From Taklimakanibacter sp050251035 (GTDB lineage Bacteria; Pseudomonadota; Alphaproteobacteria; Rhizobiales; Aestuariivirgaceae): DNA of 64,000 nucleotides. The position numbers and the translations under genes are program-made. The notes under the pieces were generated by a model. That model worked only from the letters and a program-made list of their open reading frames with translations, did not search any database and had not been told where the DNA came from. Positions 8,619 through 15,519 of this stretch are shown in pieces (the first letter of the stretch is position 1; each line of letters opens with the position of its first letter). The stretch lies in NCBI GenBank assembly GCA_050251035.1, contig JBFWNN010000011.1, positions 39,994 through 103,993 of the forward strand, written 5' to 3'.

Positions 8619-9010
8619 CCTAGCTGCACTCCCTCAAGGACCGTCGCCGCCGCTTGCGCGTAGCTGTTCACGCAATCCAGAAAGGCCCTATTCACCACGC
8701 TCCATTCCTGACCGTCCTTGGCTTTCTTGTGCATGGTTTCAACGATGCTGGATAAAAGCATGCCGTTGCGGACGCAGGGATATTCGCCGATGTAGGTCAG
8801 GAACTCCTTCGCCAGCCTTTTGCCGGTCTCGTTATCCTCTTTGAACTGGCCGGTCGGCTTGACGGCCCAATAGTCATGGTCCCGGTCGGCGCGCTTGTTG
8901 CGCTTCATGAAGGACAGATCATCGACGGGCGACATGCCGAAGGGCTGCTTGGGGATGTCTAACCCGAGGGCGTACCGCTTGGCGTTGAGGTCAATAACGG
9001 GCGCGGTCAT
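8612..9010 (-). CDS. Hypothetical element protein
   Basis: The product has 132 residues, beginning MTAPVIDLNAKRY. It is soluble, with no recognised domain. It overlaps the stop of the upstream acidic-repeat gene by 4 bases (ATGA at 9007-9010), so its start is well supported. Its place in a run of overlapping small genes points to an early-region accessory protein of the element. Confidence 0.55.
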   Translation of the reverse strand: MTAPVIDLNAKRYALGLDIPKQPFGMSPVDDLSFMKRNKRADRDHDYWAVKPTGQFKEDNETGKRLAKEFLTYIGEYPCVRNGMLLSSIVETMHKKAKDGQEWSVVNRAFLDCVNSYAQAAATVLEGVQLGC

Positions 9011-9441
9011 GTCGGCCTCGCCAGCAGATCTTCATTGATGTCCCTGGCCGGCACCTTGTGCGGATCGACCTTCCAATCATATCCAACCGAAGTGCCGTAC
9101 AGCGCACCGGGAAAGCCGCAATCGGCCGGAAGGTCGGGATAGAGGCCACCGTCATCCCCGATTCCGTTGTCGCCTTCTTCATCGTCGCAGTCGTCATGCT
9201 CCAGGTCGTTGAGCGGACCAGCGCCCCAGGTGATCTGGTTAATGCCTGCACCGGCAAAGCTGATCTCCGGCGCTCCAAGGCTGGGCTCAAGGTCGCAATC
9301 GTCGCCCTCGGCATCGACAGCATGGCCAAGCTCGGCGCCAAGGCTCGGCTCCAGGTCGGGATCGGGGTCCACGGCATCAAGCAGCCCTATAAGGCGCTCA
9401 ATCTCGTCTTCGATCTGCTGGCGGTGGCGAAGGTCAAGCAT
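9007..9441 (-). CDS. Acidic protein with internal DLEPSLG repeats
   Basis: About 144 residues, very rich in Asp, Glu and Gly. After a short helical N-terminus (HRQQIEDEIERLIGLLDAV) it has two copies of DLEPSLGA, about 20 residues apart, and then an extended Asp/Gly-rich tail. Proteins with DLEPSLG repeats are widespread, uncharacterised small proteins in Hyphomicrobiales. The start at 9441 is chosen because it overlaps the stop of the upstream gene; an ATG eight codons earlier is possible. The composition suggests a mostly disordered protein, perhaps a nucleic-acid mimic or a divalent-cation binder (inference). Confidence 0.6.
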   Translation of the reverse strand: MLDLRHRQQIEDEIERLIGLLDAVDPDPDLEPSLGAELGHAVDAEGDDCDLEPSLGAPEISFAGAGINQITWGAGPLNDLEHDDCDDEEGDNGIGDDGGLYPDLPADCGFPGALYGTSVGYDWKVDPHKVPARDINEDLLARPT

Positions 9442-9658
9442 GGCCGTCGCCCCCGTGTGCTGCATCGACCATGTAGGAGCGCTTCTCGATGGGCTTGAGC
9501 TTGCGGCCGGGCTGGCAGCGGTTCGGCGCTTCGGTGAGCTTGCGGGCGGTCATGCCGCCAATGGCAGCGACCGGCACACAGGCGCCGGCCAGGGCAAAGG
9601 CAAGGCCGCGCATCATCGAGCGACGGGACAAAGCGGGAGCGTTGGAAGAAACGCGCAT
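9434..9658 (-). CDS. Small protein with a Tat-like N-terminus
   Basis: The product has 74 residues. The N-terminus has two Arg before a hydrophobic stretch (SRRSMMRGLAFALAGACVPVAA), resembling a twin-arginine or Sec signal peptide or a single membrane anchor. The short remainder is basic. A Shine-Dalgarno AGGAGA precedes the ATG at 9658. No function is apparent. The adjacent gene at 9743-10243 has a clearer Tat-type signal, so two exported products may come from this operon. Confidence 0.5.
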   Translation of the reverse strand: MRVSSNAPALSRRSMMRGLAFALAGACVPVAAIGGMTARKLTEAPNRCQPGRKLKPIEKRSYMVDAAHGGDGHA

Positions 9659-9742
9659 GGCGGTCTCCTGAGTGAGAATATCGGTTCGGGTCAGGTAGAG
9701 CGGGCGTTAGCTCGCCCGTCTGTTGGTGGAGCCCTGCAGGGC

Positions 9743-10243
9743 TCAGGGGATGGCGGGCGTGATCCGTCCTGTGATGGTCAGATATTCGGCGACGAGCTCG
9801 GGCTCGCAGGCGCGCAGCTGGCCAAGGAGCCTATTGGGCTCCTGTGGATTGCCGGGATGGGTGATGCACAGATCACCATGCACCAGTCGGGGCTCGTAGC
9901 CCTGCCATTCCAGCTTATCGACCAACTCACGGACTTCCCGATACTTCGGGAGCATGTCGTCGGCGGGTATGTGCCTGCTGTCCTCTTCCTTCGCCCTCCA
10001 TGCGTCGTTGCAGATCAGGACGAACCCGGACCCATGATCAAGGGTGACCCTCCAGTTGCCCGGTGTGGCGACGTGCATGGCCTTCGCCAGCTCGGCGGCG
10101 AGGCGTTCGCATTCCTTGATGGGATCAGCCGCCACCGGTTCGGCAGAGGCAGCGACGGGCAGCACCGCAAGCGCTGCGGCGGCAGGCGCATGCTCTGCGA
10201 CTTTCCGCAGAAACACGCGGCGTGAGAAAAAGGCGTCCTTCAT
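9743..10243 (-). CDS. Hypothetical protein with Tat signal peptide
   Basis: The product has 166 residues. The start at 10243 (ATGA overlap with the upstream gene and a GGAGGGAG ribosome site) gives an N-terminus with SRRVFLRK followed by an Ala-rich hydrophobic segment ending AASA, a typical Tat signal. The mature part (about 130 residues) has three Cys and no recognised domain. Export of folded protein by the Tat route is inferred from the signal only. Confidence 0.6.
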   Translation of the reverse strand: MKDAFFSRRVFLRKVAEHAPAAAALAVLPVAASAEPVAADPIKECERLAAELAKAMHVATPGNWRVTLDHGSGFVLICNDAWRAKEEDSRHIPADDMLPKYREVRELVDKLEWQGYEPRLVHGDLCITHPGNPQEPNRLLGQLRACEPELVAEYLTITGRITPAIP

Positions 10244-10464
10244 TGTGCTCCCTCCAAGCTGTGGCGCTCGATCTCGCGCCACTTGTCACGGTCAAACTTG
10301 CGAATGTCGGTGAGGATTTCGGCCGCCCGCTCATCGGTGCAGGCGTGGCGCTTGCCGTCCTTGTCTTCGAAACGGACGGCATGCGAGGCTGGGTTAATGT
10401 GCACGGTGAGGTGCGCGACCAGATGGCCAGCCTCGAAAATGGGGAGATAGGCGGTGACCTCCAT
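10240..10464 (-). CDS. Hypothetical small element protein
   Basis: The product has 74 residues, beginning MEVTAYLPIF. The start at 10464 is chosen because it follows the upstream stop by only one base (TGACATGG); an in-frame upstream extension would lie inside the preceding gene. The middle looks like a small beta-rich fold followed by a helix (AAEILTDIRKFDRDKWREIE). No family recognised. Confidence 0.5.
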   Translation of the reverse strand: MEVTAYLPIFEAGHLVAHLTVHINPASHAVRFEDKDGKRHACTDERAAEILTDIRKFDRDKWREIERHSLEGAQ

Positions 10465-10465
10465 G

Positions 10466-10918
10466 TCAGGCCACCCCAAGGATGTAATAGCCGTAGACGC
10501 AGCGCGTCCCGTCGCGGCTTGGGTCGTAGGTGTCGTGAATGACGCCATCGATCACCGCGCATGCGTGGCGGCTCAGCATCACGACAAGGCGCCCGGCCGG
10601 AAGCTCGCTTGCCGTGAGGTGGACCTTGCAGCCGCTGCCTATCTGCATCGTCGGTACCCAGCGGAAGCCGAGAGCGTTCATGTATTCGCGAAACCACTTT
10701 CGAGTGGTGTTGATCCCATTGCGAGCCGACTTGGCCCGTCTGCCCGTGCGCGTTGATTTGCGCTGGGTTCCGGTCCCATGGGCGAGGCGCTGATAAACTT
10801 CGCGATAGGGGCAACCCGATGCGATGGCAACGGCCCGCGTGACGCAATCACCAGCCTTGCCTCTGAAGCCCGCAGCGGCGCGTCCGCCATCATCGCGGAT
10901 GAAGGTCGGAAGGGTCAT
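10466..10918 (-). CDS. Possible papain-like (cysteine peptidase fold) small protein
   Basis: The product has 150 residues. The segment GDCVTRAVA places a Cys (25) at the start of a helix. Further on, LVVMLSRHACAVIDG and IHDTYD place His118 and Asp129 on predicted strands. This Cys...His...Asp order and spacing is that of the papain-like/NlpC-C39 superfamily. Small proteins of this form are common in phages, but their activity is untested, so the peptidase call is inference. It lies second in the leftward operon controlled from the 11.2 kb operator region. Confidence 0.6.
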   Translation of the reverse strand: MTLPTFIRDDGGRAAAGFRGKAGDCVTRAVAIASGCPYREVYQRLAHGTGTQRKSTRTGRRAKSARNGINTTRKWFREYMNALGFRWVPTMQIGSGCKVHLTASELPAGRLVVMLSRHACAVIDGVIHDTYDPSRDGTRCVYGYYILGVA

Positions 10919-10919
10919 G

Positions 10920-11153
10920 TCAGGCCACCTGCCCCACGGTGCGGGAAAGCTGGTGGAGCCGGGAAAGCTCGTCAGCGTTCAGCCGGTCCTTGCGCTCCAG
11001 GGCCTCAAGCTCGCGCTCGGCTGGCGAGGCGACGGCATGGAGGGCCGCATAGGCCGCGACGTATTCGGCGCTGGTTTTGGCGTTCAGGAGGGCCAGCTCC
11101 AGTGGGGAGAACAGAGCGTCGGGGGAGAAGTCGGGGAGCGGTTGGTTTACCAT
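10920..11153 (-). CDS. First gene of the leftward operon, hypothetical helical protein
   Basis: The product has 77 residues and is helical and charged (SPAERELEALERKDRLNADELSRL). The ATG at 11153 is preferred over one seven codons upstream because it leaves the operator region free. It is the gene closest to the divergent XRE regulator, in the position usually held by an early or anti-repressor-type gene, but no family was recognised. Confidence 0.5.
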   Translation of the reverse strand: MVNQPLPDFSPDALFSPLELALLNAKTSAEYVAAYAALHAVASPAERELEALERKDRLNADELSRLHQLSRTVGQVA

Positions 11154-11197
11154 GGTCCGTTTCCAAAGCCACAAGAGGTTGAAAATCGTTCTCTTGT

Positions 11198-11255
11198 GAC
11201 CTAATATCGGTCACTAATCATGGTATTGTCAACTAAAATAGCTCACTAGTGAGCT
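11198..11255. promoter_or_regulatory. Operator region between divergent operons
   Basis: The space between the leftward operon and the XRE-type gene holds a perfect 16-bp palindrome, AGCTCACTAGTGAGCT (11240-11255), and a second, spaced inverted repeat TGACC-N7-GGTCA (11198-11214). The shared (T)CAC/GGTCA half-sites suggest repeated binding of one dimeric regulator, most simply the product of 11273-11509. The region is AT-rich and includes TAAAAT at 11234-11239 as a possible -10 element. Confidence 0.7.
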
Positions 11256-11272
11256 AAAAAGGGTCATATAGG

Positions 11273-11509
11273 ATGATTTCTGGGGCTCAAGTCCGCATGG
11301 CGCGTGGCTATCTGAAATGGTCTGCGAAAGAGCTGGCCGACCGGGCCGGCGTGGCGGAATCGACAGTCAAACGGATCGAAGCGGAAGACGGCTTTCCTGC
11401 TGCGCGTGGCGCCAATATCGAGGCCGTCCACCGGGTATTGATTGAGGCGGGCATAGTCTTCATCCCCGAGAACGGGGGCGGGGCCGGGGTGAGGTTGAGG
11501 AAAAGATAA
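11273..11509 (+). CDS. XRE-family HTH regulator (probable element repressor)
   Basis: The product has 78 residues with a Cro/cI-type helix-turn-helix at about residues 6-28 (VRMARGYLKWSAKELADRAG, then VAESTVKRIE). This short form, ending in a small beta tail (IVFIPENGGG), is common among alphaproteobacterial phage and plasmid regulators. AGG lies close to the ATG at 11273. It stands opposite the long leftward operon with palindromic operators between, so it probably controls both directions. A terminator-like hairpin directly after its stop suggests it is transcribed alone. Confidence 0.82.
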   Translation: MISGAQVRMARGYLKWSAKELADRAGVAESTVKRIEAEDGFPAARGANIEAVHRVLIEAGIVFIPENGGGAGVRLRKR

Positions 11510-11539
11510 CCCGTTTCTGCAGGAATTAACGGGATTTTT
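11510..11539 (+). terminator. Rho-independent terminator after the XRE gene
   Basis: CCCGTT (11510-11515) pairs with AACGGG (11528-11533) and is followed by ATTTTT. The hairpin begins at the stop codon of the regulator gene and would separate it from the ATPase-nuclease pair downstream. Confidence 0.5.
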
Positions 11540-11656
11540 CCGCGCACGGGTCCAAGGTTGTCGCTTTCAGGGGTTTATCGCGGCGCTGATAGTTTGTAAG
11601 CCTTCCGGAACTCCGACCTGAATTTGTCGGTTAATAATCCTAAATGAGTTGATCTA

Positions 11657-12973
11657 GTGTGGAAATTTAACGCAACAAATCTCGGAAAAATTACTGCAGC
11701 AGAGGTAGAGGTTGCCCCTCTGGTTCTCTTTGTGGGGAGGAACAATACTGGCAAGAGTTACCTTGCGACCGCAATGTGGGCCCTTTCAAGCGTTCCTCAA
11801 ATATTGTCTGTGATGGATGAACCAGATGCTATGCGGTTTGAGTGGAATGACATCAAACGCCCAGCCTTCGCCGAAGGCTTCCGACTGGAAGTTACACAAG
11901 CAATGGCGAATGAGGCAGTTCAGCGCCTGAACCAGGCACTACGAAACAAGACGTCAGATTTCTTGTCAGAGATTTTCGCTTTCAAAGGTTTCAAAGACAC
12001 CACTCTATCTCTGTCACTTCCCGAGTCCTTTGAGCCTTTCAGAATTTCCATAACACAGCCCGCTGGCGAGGGAGAGAAGAGACCCTTCTTGCAGATGCGT
12101 GTTGAAAAGAAGCCATCGGTCAATATCACATATCGTTTTCCGCCAATGCAAGCTGACGAAATAACGAGACAAGCTCAGCGGCGTATTTTTGCGGAGGTCA
12201 TCCGACATTCACAATCCGGACGCACAGCAGCATCAGGCGGGACCATATACATTCCTGCAGCTCGGACGGGGCTCATGCTCTCTTACCCTGCTCTGATAGC
12301 TCAGTTGTTTGAGCCCGAAGGGCCACCTATACCGTTTCCTCGGCCAGTCATCGACTTCCTTCAGCGATTGTCGTTAGGGTTCAGTCCGCGAGGTAGGCAG
12401 ACAAACCAAATTACTACTTGGATGGAGCGAAACATTCTGAAGGGAAACCTCGAATATGAGGAGGCCGAGGCTTACAAGGTAAACTATATTCCGGAGAACA
12501 CCCAGGTATCAATTCCGCTCCATGTTGCATCCTCAATGGTCACCGAAATGGTGCCTATACTGCTTGCCATCAGAAGCGCGCCTACAGTCTCTCAAATTAT
12601 CTTAGAGGAACCAGAGGCGCATCTTCATTTATCAGCACAGCGCGAAATGGCTCGCGCGATAGCCAGGTTGCTAAATTCAGGTATACGCGTCACTGTGACA
12701 ACTCATAGCGATACTTTTGTGCAACAGATCAATAATCTCATGCAGATCTATAAGCACCCAAAACGAGAGGACCTTCTCAGAGAGTTAGGCTATGATGAAA
12801 TCGATCTGATCAACCCAGAGCATGCTCGGGCGTACGAATTTCTCTCTGCACCTTCGGGAAGCGTTGTTAATGAGGTCGATCGCAGCCCGGAAGGCTTTAT
12901 CGTGACAAGCTTGAATGACACCTTGTTTGCGTTAGCGAAGGAAACAATTCGCGTGGGGGCGGAGGGAGAATGA
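11657..12973 (+). CDS. ABC/OLD-like AAA ATPase of a candidate defence pair
   Basis: Stand-alone SMC/ABC-type ATPase of 438 residues: Walker A GRNNTGKS (27-34), an IPAARTG segment (199-205), a signature-like ASSMVTE (291-297), Walker B IILEEPEAHLHL (314-325) and an H-loop TTHSD (348-352). This is the AAA_15/AAA_21 (OLD-like) pattern found in Gabija-, Septu- and PARIS-type defence ATPases, but it has no TOPRIM domain. Translation starts at GTG 11657 with a weak ribosome site. The gene overlaps the next by ATGA. Its DNA is visibly less GC-rich than the host (30 of 60 bases at 11761-11820, against 42 of 60 at 30121-30180), a sign of separate acquisition. A role in sensing phage is inference. Confidence 0.8.
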   Translation: MWKFNATNLGKITAAEVEVAPLVLFVGRNNTGKSYLATAMWALSSVPQILSVMDEPDAMRFEWNDIKRPAFAEGFRLEVTQAMANEAVQRLNQALRNKTSDFLSEIFAFKGFKDTTLSLSLPESFEPFRISITQPAGEGEKRPFLQMRVEKKPSVNITYRFPPMQADEITRQAQRRIFAEVIRHSQSGRTAASGGTIYIPAARTGLMLSYPALIAQLFEPEGPPIPFPRPVIDFLQRLSLGFSPRGRQTNQITTWMERNILKGNLEYEEAEAYKVNYIPENTQVSIPLHVASSMVTEMVPILLAIRSAPTVSQIILEEPEAHLHLSAQREMARAIARLLNSGIRVTVTTHSDTFVQQINNLMQIYKHPKREDLLRELGYDEIDLINPEHARAYEFLSAPSGSVVNEVDRSPEGFIVTSLNDTLFALAKETIRVGAEGE

Positions 12974-13542
12974 TAAGTGCGTGCAAACGTTGCCTGCCTA
13001 TATTCAATAGTGACTGGGTTAAAACAGTAAATGGAATGGTCCAGTTCGAAGAGCGCAATCCTGTGGGTGCAGGTGTCGCTACCATTTACATATCCGGTTT
13101 TGCCGTAGCCTTTCGCGCGGATGATAGCGCGCCACTCATCTGGGCGCTTGATCAACGCAAGTGCGCAGACGGTGCGTTTTTGACGTTCAATAAGGAGGGC
13201 GCCCATTTGCACATTGTTGAACTCAAAGGCAAAGTTTCATCTGGAAATTGGCCGAACGTCGTTGCGCAGATGGAGGGAATGTATCTAACAGCGCTTGCCG
13301 TAGCGCGCCTACTCAAAGTACTCGAAGTTAAGTCAGTGACATGCTACCTCGCTCTAAAAAATGACGCGATGAAGAAACCTACACAGGCGATTTTCCTAAA
13401 GACACCCACGGGTTCGAGAAGCACACTTGGACGTTATGAGGATTGGGTAGATTCAAAAATCCGCCTGCCTCTTGCTTTTGAAGGTTCGCTTGTAAGGGCA
13501 ACAAGAGATAGTTCCGGCAACGCCAGCTTCACAGCGTCTTAA
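12970..13542 (+). CDS. Candidate effector with a PD-(D/E)xK-like motif
   Basis: The product has 190 residues and is translated from an ATG that overlaps the ATPase stop, with a strong purine-rich ribosome site (GGAGGGAGA). A short N-terminal CKRC (5-8) could bind a metal. The core LHIVELKGKVS contains Glu84-Leu-Lys86 on a hydrophobic strand, preceded by acidic residues (Asp61, Asp67) and followed by a helix with Gln100 (NVVAQMEGM). This arrangement fits the restriction-endonuclease-like superfamily. I recognise no closer family, so the nuclease call is inference. The pair resembles ATPase-plus-nuclease antiviral modules, with this protein as the effector. Confidence 0.6.
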   Translation: MISACKRCLPIFNSDWVKTVNGMVQFEERNPVGAGVATIYISGFAVAFRADDSAPLIWALDQRKCADGAFLTFNKEGAHLHIVELKGKVSSGNWPNVVAQMEGMYLTALAVARLLKVLEVKSVTCYLALKNDAMKKPTQAIFLKTPTGSRSTLGRYEDWVDSKIRLPLAFEGSLVRATRDSSGNASFTAS

Positions 13543-13907
13543 CGTCCACCAGATTCACGCCCCCCATTTTGCCAACGGCGGCTCCTTCCGGTTACTTTAC
13601 TATACCATTTCCCGCTGTAGCGGGTCAGCCAGGACGGCGATTTGGAGATTTTGGCTACCGGGGTAGCCCCCGACAAGATCGGCCGTCCTGGGAGCGTTTG
13701 CGGAATCCCGGCCCAGTCTTCGTGGATGTCTTTGTGGGTGAGGCCGATGTCGGTGACACCCACCGCTTCCGGGCTGGAAGTGGTGCGTTCATTCGCCCCG
13801 CGAACTTCACCCCGCTCCTGAGCCGCATCATACTCGTCGGCGAGGCGCCGCTCCGCGCAAACCTCACTGGTCGCGCGACCAGTGAGCGCACCTACACCAC
13901 CAAACAC
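13539..13907 (-). pseudogene. Decayed phage-associated gene remnant
   Basis: The N-terminal part reads ERRLADEYDAAQERGEV ... DIGLTHKDIHE, the core of a small protein common on Hyphomicrobiales phage-like elements. There DIHE normally continues into a helix starting ARxIRDAE, but here it switches abruptly to unrelated, low-complexity sequence up to the stop. I read this as a truncated or chimeric remnant, not an intact gene. It overlaps the end of the nuclease-like gene by 4 bases on the opposite strand. Confidence 0.4.
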
Positions 13908-13915
13908 GGCGCGCG

Positions 13916-14146
13916 TCAGGGGAGAGCACCCTTGGTGCACTGAATTGTGTTGCTGATAGCGCAATAGTACACGGTCCCGTCTGATCGGACCACCCAGACA
14001 GGCGGCTGCGTCGAGAGGTTCGGTAATGACGCGCTAGACAGGGCATACGGCATGCCTGTCCCCTGCGTCTCAGCCATCCTTGGCGAGGCAATCGAACCGG
14101 CGACAATAATTGCGCAGCAAATCAATAGGGTGTGCTTCCAGTTCAT
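13916..14146 (-). CDS. Small exported protein
   Basis: The product has 76 residues. The ATG at 14146 has a near-perfect Shine-Dalgarno (AGGAGGA) seven bases upstream and opens a signal peptide (MNWKHTLLICCAIIVAGSIA). The mature part of about 50 residues includes PPVWVVRSDGTVYYCAI with two Cys. No family was recognised. It is divergent from the next exported protein, so 14147-14222 should contain promoters for both. Confidence 0.6.
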   Translation of the reverse strand: MNWKHTLLICCAIIVAGSIASPRMAETQGTGMPYALSSASLPNLSTQPPVWVVRSDGTVYYCAISNTIQCTKGALP

Positions 14147-14222
14147 GACATTCCTCCTGTGAACAATCCTGACAAAATGCCCTCCAGTTGCCTTTAGGTC
14201 AAATCTGTAGTTGTATCGCCAC

Positions 14223-14519
14223 ATGGGACGGGCTGGATTCCGGCTGGCGCTTTGGGCCGCGGCTGTTGCTGCATGGCTGGCGCACCCCATGCCAAGTCAT
14301 GCCGAGATCGATGACCCCGCCTTTGAGGCCGAAGTCGCGTCCGTTCAGACGGTCACCGAAGAACAAGCGATAGCGATCAAGGCATCGCGCGCAACCTATC
14401 GCGGCAAATGCGCCTGCCCCTATGACCGGGACAAGGCCGGCCGGTCATGTGGGAAGCGGAGCGCCTATAGCCGGACTGGCGGCGCGAGCGTCCTGTGTTA
14501 TCCGGGGGATGTGCAATGA
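14223..14519 (+). CDS. Small secreted Cys-rich protein (CPYDRDKAG domain)
   Basis: The product has 98 residues: a signal peptide (about residues 1-28, ending PSHA), then a short spacer and a conserved-looking C-terminal block with GKCACPYDRDKAGRSCGKRSAYSR and a final Cys. This block recurs in small secreted alphaproteobacterial proteins, sometimes near thermonuclease genes, and its function is unknown. The ATG at 14223 is chosen over a TTG four codons earlier. It overlaps the following lipoprotein gene by ATGA, so the two are co-translated. Confidence 0.6.
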   Translation: MGRAGFRLALWAAAVAAWLAHPMPSHAEIDDPAFEAEVASVQTVTEEQAIAIKASRATYRGKCACPYDRDKAGRSCGKRSAYSRTGGASVLCYPGDVQ

Positions 14520-14803
14520 AGAAGCTGGCGGTCGCGGCTGGAATCGTTTTAATGGCCGGATGCGCGCAGCCGCCGCACCTGATCAAGCCGGCGCCTACGA
14601 GCGACGTTGCCTATGCCGCCAGGAGCTGCCAGGAACTCGGCGTGAAGCTGAAGAAGACCTATGTGGAGCTTGCCGAGCGCTCGCAAGTCCAGTTATCCGA
14701 TGAGGCCACCGACGAGAACGGGGCTCGGATAGCAACGCTCAAGGGTGAGCAGAACACCATTCTGGACATGATGGCTCGGAAGAACTGTCCGGCGGGTGGA
14801 TGA
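14516..14803 (+). CDS. Small lipoprotein
   Basis: The product has 95 residues. The N-terminus MKKLAVAAGIVLMAGC carries a lipobox (LMAGC), so Cys16 is the likely lipidation site. The mature protein is helical, with two more Cys (SCQELG, KNCPAGG). The start is fixed by the ATGA overlap with the preceding secreted protein gene. Its place on a phage-like element raises the idea of an Rz1-like or exclusion lipoprotein, but the mature part is not Pro-rich as in Rz1, so no function is assigned. Confidence 0.65.
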   Translation: MKKLAVAAGIVLMAGCAQPPHLIKPAPTSDVAYAARSCQELGVKLKKTYVELAERSQVQLSDEATDENGARIATLKGEQNTILDMMARKNCPAGG

Positions 14804-14873
14804 GTCATGACGCCTCCACGAGGTAGCGAGCAATGACCACGTAGGTTGAAGATTGAAGCACAAGGGTTTGCTC

Positions 14874-15188
14874 ATGTTCATTGTGATAAGCCAATTCGAG
14901 GATGCTCCCGCCGATAACAAGGTCTTTACATCGAGAGACGATGCCAGGGCTTATATGTCGTGTCGGATAGATGAAGGGGCGATCAGATCGGACATATTTG
15001 AAACCACTCCGACCGATGCCCGCGCAGCAATAGCCGCCTTCAAGGCGGGGGAAGCCCGTTTTAAGGAAGGTAAAAGCTCCCAAATCTCGGATGAAGAATA
15101 TGAGCGGCGAAGGAATGCAGAATGGGAACTCGCAAGGAAAGAAGGTCGCATAGGTTTGGATGCATTTCTTAGGTGGATGGGAGTGTGA
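14874..15188 (+). CDS. Hypothetical helical protein
   Basis: The product has 104 residues, beginning MFIVISQFEDAPADNKVF. The ATG at 14874, with AAGGG upstream, is preferred over a TTG seven codons earlier. It is charged and helical, ending in a coiled region (DEEYERRRNAEWELARKEG). Not recognised. It is more AT-rich than its neighbours. Confidence 0.5.
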   Translation: MFIVISQFEDAPADNKVFTSRDDARAYMSCRIDEGAIRSDIFETTPTDARAAIAAFKAGEARFKEGKSSQISDEEYERRRNAEWELARKEGRIGLDAFLRWMGV

Positions 15189-15216
15189 TAGACGGTTGCG
15201 CGCACCCCTTTTTGGG

Positions 15217-15519
15217 TCACCGGATGTCCTCCATAGCCAGCACCGGCAGATTGACCGGGCCGCCCTCATGCATAAGGGCCGTCAGCGCCTTGGATTGCTT
15301 CAGGAGGTGTCGGACCTGCTGGCGCGCTGTCTTGGCCTCCTTGGTGTGCTGGCCGGTCCTGTAGGCGCCATTTGCCGGACCCTTCGGCGCGCCCCCTCGC
15401 GCTCCATGGAAGCGGCAGACCTTCCAGCCGGTCAGGGCCGGCGCACGGCATGGCTTACCGGTTCGCTTCGACTTGGCCCGGCAGCGCGGCGCGGCGTTCA
15501 GGCGATCGGTTGGGCTCAT
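15217..15519 (-). CDS. HGGxSTG-like Cys/His small protein
   Basis: The product has 100 residues. Its N-terminal half matches the small zinc-binding-type pattern: CRAKSKRTGKPC, then PALTGWKVCRFHGARGG and NGAYRTG. Proteins of this kind (annotated as HGGxSTG-domain proteins in related genomes) are frequent in Hyphomicrobiales phage regions and their role is not known. It overlaps the upstream gene by 4 bases (ATGA at 15516-15519). The pairing of this gene with the next one is itself a recurrent arrangement. Confidence 0.65.
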   Translation of the reverse strand: MSPTDRLNAAPRCRAKSKRTGKPCRAPALTGWKVCRFHGARGGAPKGPANGAYRTGQHTKEAKTARQQVRHLLKQSKALTALMHEGGPVNLPVLAMEDIR

